64,000 nt of DNA, from NCBI RefSeq assembly GCF_000286835.2, contig NZ_AJYD02000038.1, forward strand, positions 1,406,033 through 1,470,032, read 5' to 3'. The notes beneath the pieces were generated by a model. It searched no databases. It saw only the letters and a list, made by a program, of their open reading frames with translations, and was not told where the DNA came from. Source of the stretch: Enterovibrio norvegicus FF-33 (GTDB lineage: Bacteria; Pseudomonadota; Gammaproteobacteria; Enterobacterales; Vibrionaceae). The position numbers were made by a program, and so were the translations under genes. Shown piece after piece: positions 45,686 to 53,790 of the stretch (the stretch's first letter is position 1; each line of letters starts with the position of its first letter).

Positions 45686-46033
45686 ATGGAATTTACCTAT
45701 CACGACAGACAAACACTTTATGATGCTTGGATGTCGTACAAAGCAAAATTACGCATTACGCAAATTGATATGGCGAAGCGATTGGGTGTCAGTCAACTCG
45801 AGTTATCTAAAGCTTTGCGTGGTGACGTTCCAATGGAACAGAGTTTCGTCTTTCGACTCTGCAAAGAGATCGGCTTGGACCCTCATCAGGCACTGCCCAG
45901 CTTGAGAAATAGCAATGCGAATACGCCAGTGGGGAGTGTTACCGTGAGAACATCGCTGACGGTAGATGGGAAAGTGACCAAGGTTGAATACTCAGACAAC
46001 CAAGTGTTTATCGAATACCTCAAAGAAATGTAA
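45686..46033 (+). CDS. XRE-like helix-turn-helix regulator
   Basis: A 115-residue protein. Residues about 18-65 form a helix-turn-helix of the Cro/CI type (ITQIDMAKRLGVSQLELSKALRGD), and the remainder (GSVTVRTSLTVDGKVTKVEYSD) looks like a small beta-rich effector or dimer domain. Autoregulation is likely; targets are unknown. ATG 45686 after AGAGGG. Terminator directly after the stop. Confidence 0.75.
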   Translation: MEFTYHDRQTLYDAWMSYKAKLRITQIDMAKRLGVSQLELSKALRGDVPMEQSFVFRLCKEIGLDPHQALPSLRNSNANTPVGSVTVRTSLTVDGKVTKVEYSDNQVFIEYLKEM

Positions 46034-46034
46034 G

Positions 46035-46062
46035 AAAAGCCATCCCGAGGATGGCTTTTTTG
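46035..46062 (+). terminator. Terminator of the HTH regulator gene
   Basis: AAAAGCCATCC-CGA-GGATGGCTTTT plus extra T, two bases after the stop. Confidence 0.88.
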
Positions 46063-46177
46063 TGTTTTGGGTGAATGGTTCACTATCTTGTTGATTGTTA
46101 TTTAAGCTGACTCGCTGAAAGATTTGACCAATGCGATAACAACATACCCTTCGGCAAATAGATCTGCTGCCTGTTGA

Positions 46178-46807
46178 TTAACCCAACGCGGCTGATGCTT
46201 CAATAAACGCCGGGCGCTGGCTGAGCTTTTGTTGCCAAGTGACAAAAGAAGGCAGTGATTCGTCGATATGAATTCCCAGGTTCTTAATAAAACCGCACAT
46301 GACATAAGCGGTGATATCCGCTACAGAGAACCTCTCTCCAGCAAGATAAGGCGTTTCCGCTAAGCGTTTTTCGAGCACAGGTAAGAACTCGATAACCCGC
46401 TGTTTGGATTCGACTCCCCAAGCTTCGACGCAGCGTTCTCTGTCGTCGTAGATACTCGTGATGTTGCGAAACGCTTGAAAGGCCGAGAATAGCCCTTGAA
46501 ATTCAGCAATACGGTTCCACATTTCGACCTGACCAATAGAAAGCGGACAATCGCCAAACAGGGCGTGATCTGTTGGAAATTCAGCGTCTAAATAGCGGCA
46601 GATTGCAATGGATTCACAGAGTGTTGAGCCGTCATCGAGTTCGAGAACGGGGATCCTCCCATTTACACTGATTTCTTTGAACGCATCGGTGATGTTTTCT
46701 CCACCACGAATGTCCACATCCACTCTTGGAATCACAATACCTTTTTCAGCCATGAATAAGCTAACGCGTTGTGCACTAGGTGCAGGGCCTTTCTCATATA
46801 ATTTCAT
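46178..46807 (-). CDS. Glutathione S-transferase family protein
   Basis: Cytoplasmic transferase of 209 residues. The thioredoxin-like N-terminal domain reads MKLYEKGPAPSAQRVSLFMAEKG and contains NGRIPVLELDDGSTLCESIAICRYLDAEFP with the cis-Pro and the glutathione-binding Glu-Ser; the helical domain has AGERFSVADITAY. ATG 46807 after GGAGTGG is much better than the longer frame beginning at 46909, which would run into the kinase gene upstream. Confidence 0.9.
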   Translation of the reverse strand: MKLYEKGPAPSAQRVSLFMAEKGIVIPRVDVDIRGGENITDAFKEISVNGRIPVLELDDGSTLCESIAICRYLDAEFPTDHALFGDCPLSIGQVEMWNRIAEFQGLFSAFQAFRNITSIYDDRERCVEAWGVESKQRVIEFLPVLEKRLAETPYLAGERFSVADITAYVMCGFIKNLGIHIDESLPSFVTWQQKLSQRPAFIEASAALG

Positions 46808-46838
46808 AACCACTCCATGTAACTGGCTGACATTAAGT

Positions 46839-49025
46839 TTATGCCATGGGAAGCCAAACCGTGACGATAACGCCATCACCACTTGGGCTATTGGCGATGG
46901 CAAGCTCACCTTCGTGAAATTCTGCCACTAAGCGCGCGATGTAAAGCCCTAATCCTAAGTGCGGCTTGTCGGATTTTTGCTTTTCATCCCGAACAGAGAC
47001 CATAGAAGCGAGCAATTGATTTCCCATATTTTCTGGTAATTTAGGGCCAAGGTTTGAAACCGTGATCCGTGCCTGCTGTTCATCTGGTATCAGCTGAACA
47101 TCAATAGCCGAGCTAGGTGTATGAAATTCAACAGCATTGGCGATCAATTTGTCGAGAAGTTGCGCCACATATTCCGGTACGCCGACCATGTCATAACATC
47201 CTTCGCTTATCTTTAGTGAAAATGCTTGCGTGGGGTAAGCATATTCATAACCTTGAACGCAGCCAGCGACCACTTTGTCGAGAGGGAAATGGGTCTTTTC
47301 TGAATGATCAAAGCTTTGCTCAAGCCTTGTTGCTTCAGTCATGCTCGACAAAATGGTAGCAAGCCGAGCAACGCCTTCTTGAGCGCGATCTATGTAACGG
47401 CTTTGGTCTGAATCTGTGGTAACAAATGCAAGGTTTTCCAACGATGAACGAACTACGGCGACAGGCGTTCTCAATTCATGAGAGAGGCTTGAGGACATTT
47501 TTTCTAAGTAACTGTTGTAGTCGGAGAGGCGGGTCACCATTGTCGACATCGTCCGCGACAGATCGCCGATTTCGTCTTTGCTTTCGGCGGGTTCTAATTG
47601 ATGGCGCACTCGCCCCTGCGGATCAATGGCACTTTCAGCATCATCGCGCAGTTTTCTGACACGCTTTGAGATGTGAGACCCGAAAAGCAATAAGACAACA
47701 ACGCCGGTACAAATCACGGCGAGTAACACGTTGAATAATTGTTCAAGTGCCTTGTTTCTCAGTGTCGTGATGCCATTGGTTGTTTCCTCGACAACGACTG
47801 CACCAACAATATTGCCATTGACCTTGATGGGGTAAGCGGCGGACAAAATCATAGCCCCTTGTTCTTGTGTGGTACGCCAATTGGCATAAGGTCGACCAAT
47901 TAGGGCTTGCTGCACTTCTACACCACGGAAGACGGCAGCATGTTGCATTGCGTCGATAATATTTTCGGGTGGGCGCTCTAGCAACTGATAGTAGATGGGG
48001 TTAAGAATCTCAGTTTGAATCCAACCCATGATGCCTGATGGTGGGTCTTGATATTTGATGGTGGTTTCCCACACACCATTGGCGGATTGCAAATCGCCCG
48101 CTTTGGCAAGCACCCGCCCGTGTTTATCAACGACCCAAACACGGGATTTACCGTCATTAATGCTCTGCAATGCGCGCTCAAGGCTAGGCGAAGGCACTAA
48201 GAGAGTCCCTAGGGTTTCGGCGCTACGAGAATTTGAGGTGGCGAGTATGGTTTCCACGTCACGATTAAATGGGTCGTTGACATTGTAGTAAGTGATACCA
48301 AGCTTTTCGCCCACCAACCAATCAGGTATGGCGAGTTCGATCACATAGCCTTGGTCGGTTTCTTGCCACCAGCCTCGAATGGCCTCAGAGGGAAAGGTAT
48401 GTTCGGCATCTGTTATCGTCGTTTCAATCAAGGAAACGTCTGCAGGTCCGCTCTGACTGGCTGAAATAGCATAACGTTTCAGTTCGCCATTTGGGGTTGT
48501 TAACGTCAATACAAGATGGTCATTACGGTCGATGCGTTGAAAGTTGTCACGCTTTAATACTGGGGATGAGTCGACGACATCGATCAGCGCAAAGATCTCG
48601 TCACCATCGCTTGCCAGAATGAGATCGAAATGAAGATCGTCAGGCTCATAAGGCGAACGGCTGAAGATAACGTTACCATCGCCATAATGTGTTCGATGTA
48701 CTTTATAACGGTCCCAGTCGAGGGTTGATCCATCAAGATCGATAGGCGTTTGCAGCGCGATAGCGTACAAATCTTTGCCTTTTTCCAATCGGGGTTTGGT
48801 TGTTAGCTGTCTTTCAAAAAGCGAAGGTTGCTGGTTGAGTGACATAGAGAAAGCACGCGCCGAACCCATCAGGGTTTGTTCTTGGCCTTGACGCAACACA
48901 TTTTCCAATTCCCACACATAGTTGTAGCCAATGAAGGGTAATAAAAGAAGCAAACCTGAGAGTAAGACAACTTTGGTGCGAATTCCCGCCACCCAGCGCC
49001 AGACAGGTTCTAAATAGCGTTTCAT
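46839..49025 (-). CDS. pdsS: Dedicated-sortase-system sensor histidine kinase
   Basis: Membrane sensor kinase (728 aa). It has an N-terminal membrane segment (VVLLSGLLLLLPFIGYNYVW), a large periplasmic region to about residue 430 that includes a carbohydrate-binding-like part (VHRTHYGDGNVIFSRSPYEPDD) and a dCACHE-like part, a second membrane segment, HAMP, the phospho-acceptor His in SSSLSHELRTPVAVVRSSLENL, and an ATPase domain (LDKLIANAVEFH, then GLGLYIARLVAEFHEG). Length and layout match the kinase of the proteobacterial dedicated sortase (marine sortase) system. Overlaps the response regulator by four bases. Confidence 0.85.
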   Translation of the reverse strand: MKRYLEPVWRWVAGIRTKVVLLSGLLLLLPFIGYNYVWELENVLRQGQEQTLMGSARAFSMSLNQQPSLFERQLTTKPRLEKGKDLYAIALQTPIDLDGSTLDWDRYKVHRTHYGDGNVIFSRSPYEPDDLHFDLILASDGDEIFALIDVVDSSPVLKRDNFQRIDRNDHLVLTLTTPNGELKRYAISASQSGPADVSLIETTITDAEHTFPSEAIRGWWQETDQGYVIELAIPDWLVGEKLGITYYNVNDPFNRDVETILATSNSRSAETLGTLLVPSPSLERALQSINDGKSRVWVVDKHGRVLAKAGDLQSANGVWETTIKYQDPPSGIMGWIQTEILNPIYYQLLERPPENIIDAMQHAAVFRGVEVQQALIGRPYANWRTTQEQGAMILSAAYPIKVNGNIVGAVVVEETTNGITTLRNKALEQLFNVLLAVICTGVVVLLLFGSHISKRVRKLRDDAESAIDPQGRVRHQLEPAESKDEIGDLSRTMSTMVTRLSDYNSYLEKMSSSLSHELRTPVAVVRSSLENLAFVTTDSDQSRYIDRAQEGVARLATILSSMTEATRLEQSFDHSEKTHFPLDKVVAGCVQGYEYAYPTQAFSLKISEGCYDMVGVPEYVAQLLDKLIANAVEFHTPSSAIDVQLIPDEQQARITVSNLGPKLPENMGNQLLASMVSVRDEKQKSDKPHLGLGLYIARLVAEFHEGELAIANSPSGDGVIVTVWLPMA

Positions 49026-49717
49026 TTGCTGCTATCCCAGCGATAACCCATGCCATAAACCGTGTCGATATAGTCAAATTCGGCATCGATAGCGATGAAC
49101 TTCTTCCTGATTCGTTTGATGTGGGATGTGATGGTACTGTCATCGACCACCACGTGCGCTTCTTGCATCAAATCTTGACGGCTGCGCACATGACCTGGAC
49201 GTTTGGCCATGGCATGAACCAGCCAAAATTCGGTGACGGTCAAGTCCACGGTATGGTCTTCCCATTTGACCTGCATGCGATTGAGATCGAGCGTCAATTT
49301 GCCGCGTTCCAATAAAGATTCTGTGTCTGTGGCAGCCAGGCTTAACAGTTCACTGCGGCGGAATAGAGCAGCGATTCGTGCCATCAAGTGAGGCAGGCTG
49401 ATGTCTTTGGTTAAGTAGTCGTCAGCGCCCATGCGTAGGCCAACGACGGTATCAATGTCACTGTCTCGCGCCGTCAGAAAAATCACGGGTAAGGTGGCAG
49501 ACATCGCTCGAACAGTTTGGCATAGCTGAAATCCGCCATCAATTTCGTCAGCAAGACCAATATCAATGATGACCAGATCGGGTAAACGTTGCTTGAAACC
49601 CTCTTCGGCATCTTGGCGATTGGCATAGGCGGAGACGGCATAACCTTGTTTTCTCAACACGTCAGCGTAGTTTTCACGGATAGCGGGTTCGTCTTCTACG
49701 ATGGCAATACGTTTCAT
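49022..49717 (-). CDS. pdsR: Dedicated-sortase-system response regulator
   Basis: OmpR-type response regulator of 231 residues. The receiver has the acidic pair in IVEDEPAIRENYAD and the phospho-accepting Asp in LVIIDIGLADEIDGGF; the C-terminal winged helix contains VTEFWLVHAMAKRPGHVRSRQDLM and TITSHIKRIRKKF. It precedes and overlaps its kinase, and is divergent from the PdsO gene across 222 bases, so it probably controls that promoter. Confidence 0.87.
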   Translation of the reverse strand: MKRIAIVEDEPAIRENYADVLRKQGYAVSAYANRQDAEEGFKQRLPDLVIIDIGLADEIDGGFQLCQTVRAMSATLPVIFLTARDSDIDTVVGLRMGADDYLTKDISLPHLMARIAALFRRSELLSLAATDTESLLERGKLTLDLNRMQVKWEDHTVDLTVTEFWLVHAMAKRPGHVRSRQDLMQEAHVVVDDSTITSHIKRIRKKFIAIDAEFDYIDTVYGMGYRWDSSK

Positions 49718-49939
49718 TTTTACTCAGATAATCAACCACAAGATGATTTGACTATACCCGAAAATAAAAGCGGTAAAAGGCCAGAAAAGCGATTCAGTGC
49801 AAAAGCTATATTTTTGCCACATTTGCTCGCCACATTGCCATTTTTGCTCCCAAGCAATGCCATTTTAACTTGTTTTAATGACCTCATCGAAACAACAAAC
49901 GGGTTCATACCCAATCCCTATTAGGATGAGGAAAGCATA

Positions 49940-50665
49940 ATGAAAAAATTGAATAAGACACTGGCAGCGATTTCTCTTGTTATCCCAATGACCGTTTCTA
50001 CCGCTTATGCGGGAGAGCAACAGGTTAATACTGAGCGTGACACCACGGTCGAAATGATTGGGTTTGGTGGTGGTGCGGCGTTTGGCGCTGTGATTGGTGG
50101 GCCAGTAGGTGCGGTAGCCGGAGCACTAGTAGGGGGCTTGATTGGTCAGATTGCTAGCTCTGATAAGCAAAATGCCGTGCAAGAGCAAATCATTGCTGAG
50201 ATTCAAGATGAAAACGTACAGTTAACGACATACCGCGATATGTATGCGCAAAACGAGCTAGAACTCGCCAATCTAAAAGCGACAATGCAACAGACAGATA
50301 TCAACCTTGACCTGGCCATGGACATTCAATTTCGTACGAATTCTGCCGACATTGAGCCGCATTTCAAACAACAACTCAATGAAGTGGCAGCATTGATGCG
50401 CCATACACCCGAGGTCAGCTGGGATTTGGAAGGGCATGCCGATGTCCGCGGAAATCAAGACTACAATTTGCAGCTTTCACAGCAACGATCGCAAGCTGTG
50501 TTTGATTACTTGATTGAACAAGGCGTTGCACCGGAGCAATTGGTACAAACTGCTTATGGCAATCAACTCGCTATTGAAACGGAAGGGGATCGTGACGGCT
50601 ATTTCTTTGATCGTCGTGTGAGCTTGCGTTCAGTGTCGGGCGGTCAAGCAACGGCAAACAATTAA
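49940..50665 (+). CDS. pdsO: Sortase-associated OmpA-like protein PdsO
   Basis: Envelope protein of 241 residues: signal peptide (to about STAYA), a glycine-zipper segment (GGGAAFGAVIGGPVGAVAGALVGGLIG), a short coiled coil, and a C-terminal OmpA peptidoglycan-binding domain with GHADVRGNQDYNLQLSQQRS and FDRRVSL. This layout and the divergent kinase/regulator pair match PdsO of the proteobacterial dedicated sortase system, where it is followed by the sortase target and sortase genes. Here it is followed by an acetyltransferase instead. Confidence 0.87.
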   Translation: MKKLNKTLAAISLVIPMTVSTAYAGEQQVNTERDTTVEMIGFGGGAAFGAVIGGPVGAVAGALVGGLIGQIASSDKQNAVQEQIIAEIQDENVQLTTYRDMYAQNELELANLKATMQQTDINLDLAMDIQFRTNSADIEPHFKQQLNEVAALMRHTPEVSWDLEGHADVRGNQDYNLQLSQQRSQAVFDYLIEQGVAPEQLVQTAYGNQLAIETEGDRDGYFFDRRVSLRSVSGGQATANN

Positions 50666-50676
50666 AGGGAGCGGTT

Positions 50677-51126
50677 ATGATTATTCGTCCCGCTACGTTA
50701 GAAGACGCGGAGCGCATTAATGCGCTCTGCCATTCACTTGGCTATGCCGCTGAGCTTAGTCAAACAGAAGTGCAACTAGAGCGCATCATGAAGCAAGAAA
50801 GAGATGCGTTATTTGTCGCAGAGGTATGCGATTTGGTGGTTGGTTTTATCACCCTACATACAGTAGATGTCGTCCATGATGATATGCCATGGGGAAGAAT
50901 TTCCGCCATCGTGGTGGATGACAACTTCCGTGATATGAGCATCGGAAAACAACTGCTCGATCACGCGGAGCAATACCTCAAGCATCGGCGCTGCATGCGC
51001 ATTGAAGTGACCAGCAATATCAGCAGAGAAGAAGCACATGGTTTTTATCTGCATCTTGGTTATCGTATAACACCACTGCGTTTTATTAAGCTATTGGCTC
51101 ATCGTGTTCTGGTGGCTGCATCTTGA
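50677..51126 (+). CDS. GNAT-family N-acetyltransferase
   Basis: A 149-residue acetyltransferase. The acetyl-CoA site is in ISAIVVDDNFRDMSIGKQLLDHAEQYL and the closing motif in SREEAHGFYLHLGY. It starts 11 bases after pdsO and could be co-transcribed. Its last codons lie inside the repeat at 51115-51143 and overlap the 3' end of ogt by 28 bases. Confidence 0.85.
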   Translation: MIIRPATLEDAERINALCHSLGYAAELSQTEVQLERIMKQERDALFVAEVCDLVVGFITLHTVDVVHDDMPWGRISAIVVDDNFRDMSIGKQLLDHAEQYLKHRRCMRIEVTSNISREEAHGFYLHLGYRITPLRFIKLLAHRVLVAAS

Positions 51127-51623
51127 GGTTGCTTGGGTATATTCGCCGCCATTGCTTGTTCGTGGTTTAGCAACCAAGCTTTGGCGTCGAGCCCTCCCGC
51201 ATATCCTGTGAGTTTACCGCTTTTACCAATGACGCGATGACAAGGAACAATGATAGCGATAGGGTTTTGGCCATTGGCTGCCCCCACGGCTCGAGAAGCT
51301 GAAGGTTTACCAATGTCAGCCGCGAGATCCCCATAGCAACGCGTTTCACCTGCCGGAATGGTTTGCAACGCAGCCCAGACTTGCTGTTGAAACGCTGTGC
51401 CCAATAAGTCCAACGGTACAGAGAACTGAACGGATTCCCCCGCAAAATAGCCGTCTAATTGTGCAATCACTTCATTGAAGGGCGAGCGTGTCGTTATCTC
51501 TTGCTCGGAAGACGGAATGTCGTACTTATAAGTAGGTAAAGACAAAGATGTCAGCCCCTTTTCTGACGCGGTGAGCGTGATAGCTCCCAGTGGTGAATCG
51601 TAGAGGTGACGATACTGTTTCAT
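51099..51623 (-). CDS. ogt: Methylated-DNA--protein-cysteine methyltransferase
   Basis: DNA repair protein of 174 residues that removes methyl groups from O6-methylguanine onto its own Cys. The acceptor motif PCHRVIG is intact, with GETRCYGDLAADIGKPSASRAVG (recognition helix and Arg finger) before it and the LTGYAGGLDAKAWLLNHE closure. About ten extra C-terminal residues (IPKQPQDAAT) come from a repeat element. It overlaps the upstream ada-alkA-like gene by four bases. Confidence 0.95.
   Translation of the reverse strand: MKQYRHLYDSPLGAITLTASEKGLTSLSLPTYKYDIPSSEQEITTRSPFNEVIAQLDGYFAGESVQFSVPLDLLGTAFQQQVWAALQTIPAGETRCYGDLAADIGKPSASRAVGAANGQNPIAIIVPCHRVIGKSGKLTGYAGGLDAKAWLLNHEQAMAANIPKQPQDAATRTR
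51115..51143. repeat. Vibrio-type palindrome half-element at the ends of two convergent genes
   Basis: The 18 bases at 51124-51141, TGAGGTTGCTTGGGTATA, differ at one position from the right arm of the inverted repeat at 21958-21975. The element covers the stop of the acetyltransferase gene and codes for the last residues of Ogt. Confidence 0.8.
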
Positions 51624-53038
51624 GATATGTCCTTATTTTTTTCGATGGCACCTTGAGGCTGATTTAATGCTGTGCTCTGCTGTTCGTGGATCTGACTTAG
51701 AGAAAGGTAACTGCGCCAAGGTGCTGCATGATTGGAGCTTGACGGTATGTTGTTAGCGTCATCGAGTAAGTCTGCAATATCGGGTAACCCGGCGCCGCGA
51801 AGACAGGCATAGTTATACTGCATGGTGCTCAGCGGATGGGTTCTGATATCCCTCACGTTTCGACCATCTGTGTCGGTATCGACAGAAGTGTGTGCCGTTT
51901 GCTGGGAGAGGCAAAAGGCTGCCCATGCTGACAACGGCTGTTTATTTGCATCAGGTAGTGGCAATAACTCAACATGCGACAACCATGTATTGGCGCTGGG
52001 AAAGTACGCGACATGGGTATTCGCATCATGGATCAATACGTGTTCAATCGATGAAATATGCGCTGCTGCACCAAGCACAGATTCGCCAAACATTGCGCGT
52101 ACACCGGCCTCGAAGGTATCCCATGTACCTGGAATTCGCGTGCCATTCGATGCTGATTGATTGGTAGCATCAGCCATTGTTTGAGCAATCGCGTCGGGGT
52201 TAGCATCGAGATCCAAGAGTTTGCGAATTCGATTGAGTACTGAATACAAATGTTTCGGTTCGGATAATTGGAGAGCGACTCGAAATCTGTTTTTATCCGG
52301 TTCCCATGTGGCGGTAAATTGACCTCTCTGATTTCCGTTTATAAAGGTTCTTCCATAGCCACTTTCGCTTAGCCATTCGACGTTGGGGATCAGTCTCGCC
52401 GCTACAAACGAATGAAACTGCTTCCAATCATACGGCGGTCGGTAACTGAGCGTGACGGAAAGCGATTCGGAGGGCGACGTTTTCTTACCGCGCACTTGCG
52501 TGGGAGATAGCGCGAGCTGCAAATGAAAACAATCATTAAACCGTCGGACACTGTTAAAGCCGGCTGCGAATGCAATATCTGCGATGGGCAATGTCGTTTC
52601 ATGAAGCAGCTTCTTCGCGAATAATATTTGCTGATAAAGCGCATATTGTTTAGGTGAGCAACCTAAAGACTCGCTGAACAGTTTTCGAACATAGCGATCG
52701 GTCACCCCCAATCTTTCAGCCAAATCCGGAATGCTATTTTCTTGTAAGAAGCCATCTTGGATAAGCCCAAGCGCCCGTTTCAGCGTGGTTTCTTTGCCTA
52801 ACCATGCGGGCGAACCCGGTGCACTATCCGGTCGGCATCGTAAGCAAGGGCGAAATCCCTGAGAGGCGGCTTCATGGGCGGTTGAGAAGTAACGAACATT
52901 CTCTTCTTTCGGAGGCGGCGCAGGGCAAATAGATCGGCAGTAAATGCCTGTGGTAAGCACTGCCGTGTAAAACAGGCCATCAAAACGCGCATCTCGGGAA
53001 AGGCGTGCTTGTTGAAAATGTGTGATGTTGGTGTTCAT
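51620..53038 (-). CDS. Ada-AlkA fusion: methylation-responsive activator with degenerate glycosylase domain
   Basis: A 472-residue fusion. Residues about 1-80 are the Ada zinc domain with the methyl-accepting Cys in GIYCRSICPAPP and the pair in PCLRCRPD. Residues about 85-185 are an AraC-type helix-turn-helix (IPDLAERLGVTDRYVRKLFSESLGCSP). The rest resembles AlkA 3-methyladenine glycosylase: GYGRTF, then RIPGTWDTFEAGVRAMFGESV. The helix-hairpin-helix with PGIG and the catalytic Asp of AlkA are not recognisable in the last 100 residues, so repair activity is doubtful. Overlaps ogt by ATGA. Confidence 0.85.
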   Translation of the reverse strand: MNTNITHFQQARLSRDARFDGLFYTAVLTTGIYCRSICPAPPPKEENVRYFSTAHEAASQGFRPCLRCRPDSAPGSPAWLGKETTLKRALGLIQDGFLQENSIPDLAERLGVTDRYVRKLFSESLGCSPKQYALYQQILFAKKLLHETTLPIADIAFAAGFNSVRRFNDCFHLQLALSPTQVRGKKTSPSESLSVTLSYRPPYDWKQFHSFVAARLIPNVEWLSESGYGRTFINGNQRGQFTATWEPDKNRFRVALQLSEPKHLYSVLNRIRKLLDLDANPDAIAQTMADATNQSASNGTRIPGTWDTFEAGVRAMFGESVLGAAAHISSIEHVLIHDANTHVAYFPSANTWLSHVELLPLPDANKQPLSAWAAFCLSQQTAHTSVDTDTDGRNVRDIRTHPLSTMQYNYACLRGAGLPDIADLLDDANNIPSSSNHAAPWRSYLSLSQIHEQQSTALNQPQGAIEKNKDIS

Positions 53039-53182
53039 GGCGTTCTACAAAGTTAATCTATCTGACGTCACTTTAGCATTTGTCAGTAATAGGGGTCGCC
53101 AGAATCGGAACTGAATAGTGAAAGGTATATGGATCAGGAAAGAGAAAAAGCAGAAAGGAGTGAAGAGATTAAGTGGAAAGGG

Positions 53183-53212
53183 AAAAGAAACAGGCCACCT
53201 AAGCAGCCTGTT
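53183..53212 (-). terminator. Terminator of the DUF3010 gene
   Basis: On the minus strand AACAGGC ... GCCTGTT with a 10-base loop, then TTCTTTTC, directly after the DUF3010 stop. Confidence 0.72.
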
Positions 53213-53219
53213 ATCGTCG

Positions 53220-53642
53220 TTACTTGTTCAAGTAAGCACACGCCGTTGTAAACGCGTGCTCTTGGAACTGTTTCAGCCCCACTTCTTTTAAAGAAACCAT
53301 CACTGGGTTGCTTTTTATTGATTCTTTCATGGCTGAAGACGTGAAAATCTCACAGTCCATGTCTTGAATAAGCTGAAGCGCTGCTTCCAACTTGAAGCCA
53401 ATCGCGCTACCCGCAAATTTGCCTCTCATCGGGCGTTCACGGATAACAATCTTGTCTACTTTGTAGTCAGTCATCAGCTGCGCGAATTGCTTTTGGAAGT
53501 GACGGATTTGTTCAGCGCTTGCCCCATCGGTGATGGTAAATTTACGTGCACGACAATCAGGTACGTCGAACAATCCCTCTTTTAGTTCTAACAGACAGAT
53601 GTTCGCCTCATTGCTTTTAAAATCGACAGCACAAATTCGCAT
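53220..53642 (-). CDS. DUF3010-family protein
   Basis: A 140-residue protein beginning MRICAVDFKSNEANICLLEL, with IVIRERPMRGKFAGSAIGFKLEAALQ in the middle. It has the look of the DUF3010 family, found mainly in Vibrionaceae and relatives and resembling an RNase H-like fold. Function unknown. The start at 53642 gives the family N-terminus; a longer frame to 53702 adds residues without family support. Confidence 0.75.
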   Translation of the reverse strand: MRICAVDFKSNEANICLLELKEGLFDVPDCRARKFTITDGASAEQIRHFQKQFAQLMTDYKVDKIVIRERPMRGKFAGSAIGFKLEAALQLIQDMDCEIFTSSAMKESIKSNPVMVSLKEVGLKQFQEHAFTTACAYLNK

Positions 53643-53790
53643 TTTTCTTATTCCACGAGTTAATGAACCAAGCATTATAGGCAATAGTGAGGCACGGGTC
53701 ATGAAGAAAGATAGGAACTATCGTTGATTGGTGTCGTTTAGGGCAAAAAAAGTACGATTTGGGCGGCGGAAGGATGTGTTATCACGTGAA

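Noticed and set aside
46808..46909. Longer N-terminus for the glutathione transferase
   Set aside because: It would overlap the end of the kinase gene and lacks the family start; ATG 46807 has a good ribosome-binding site.
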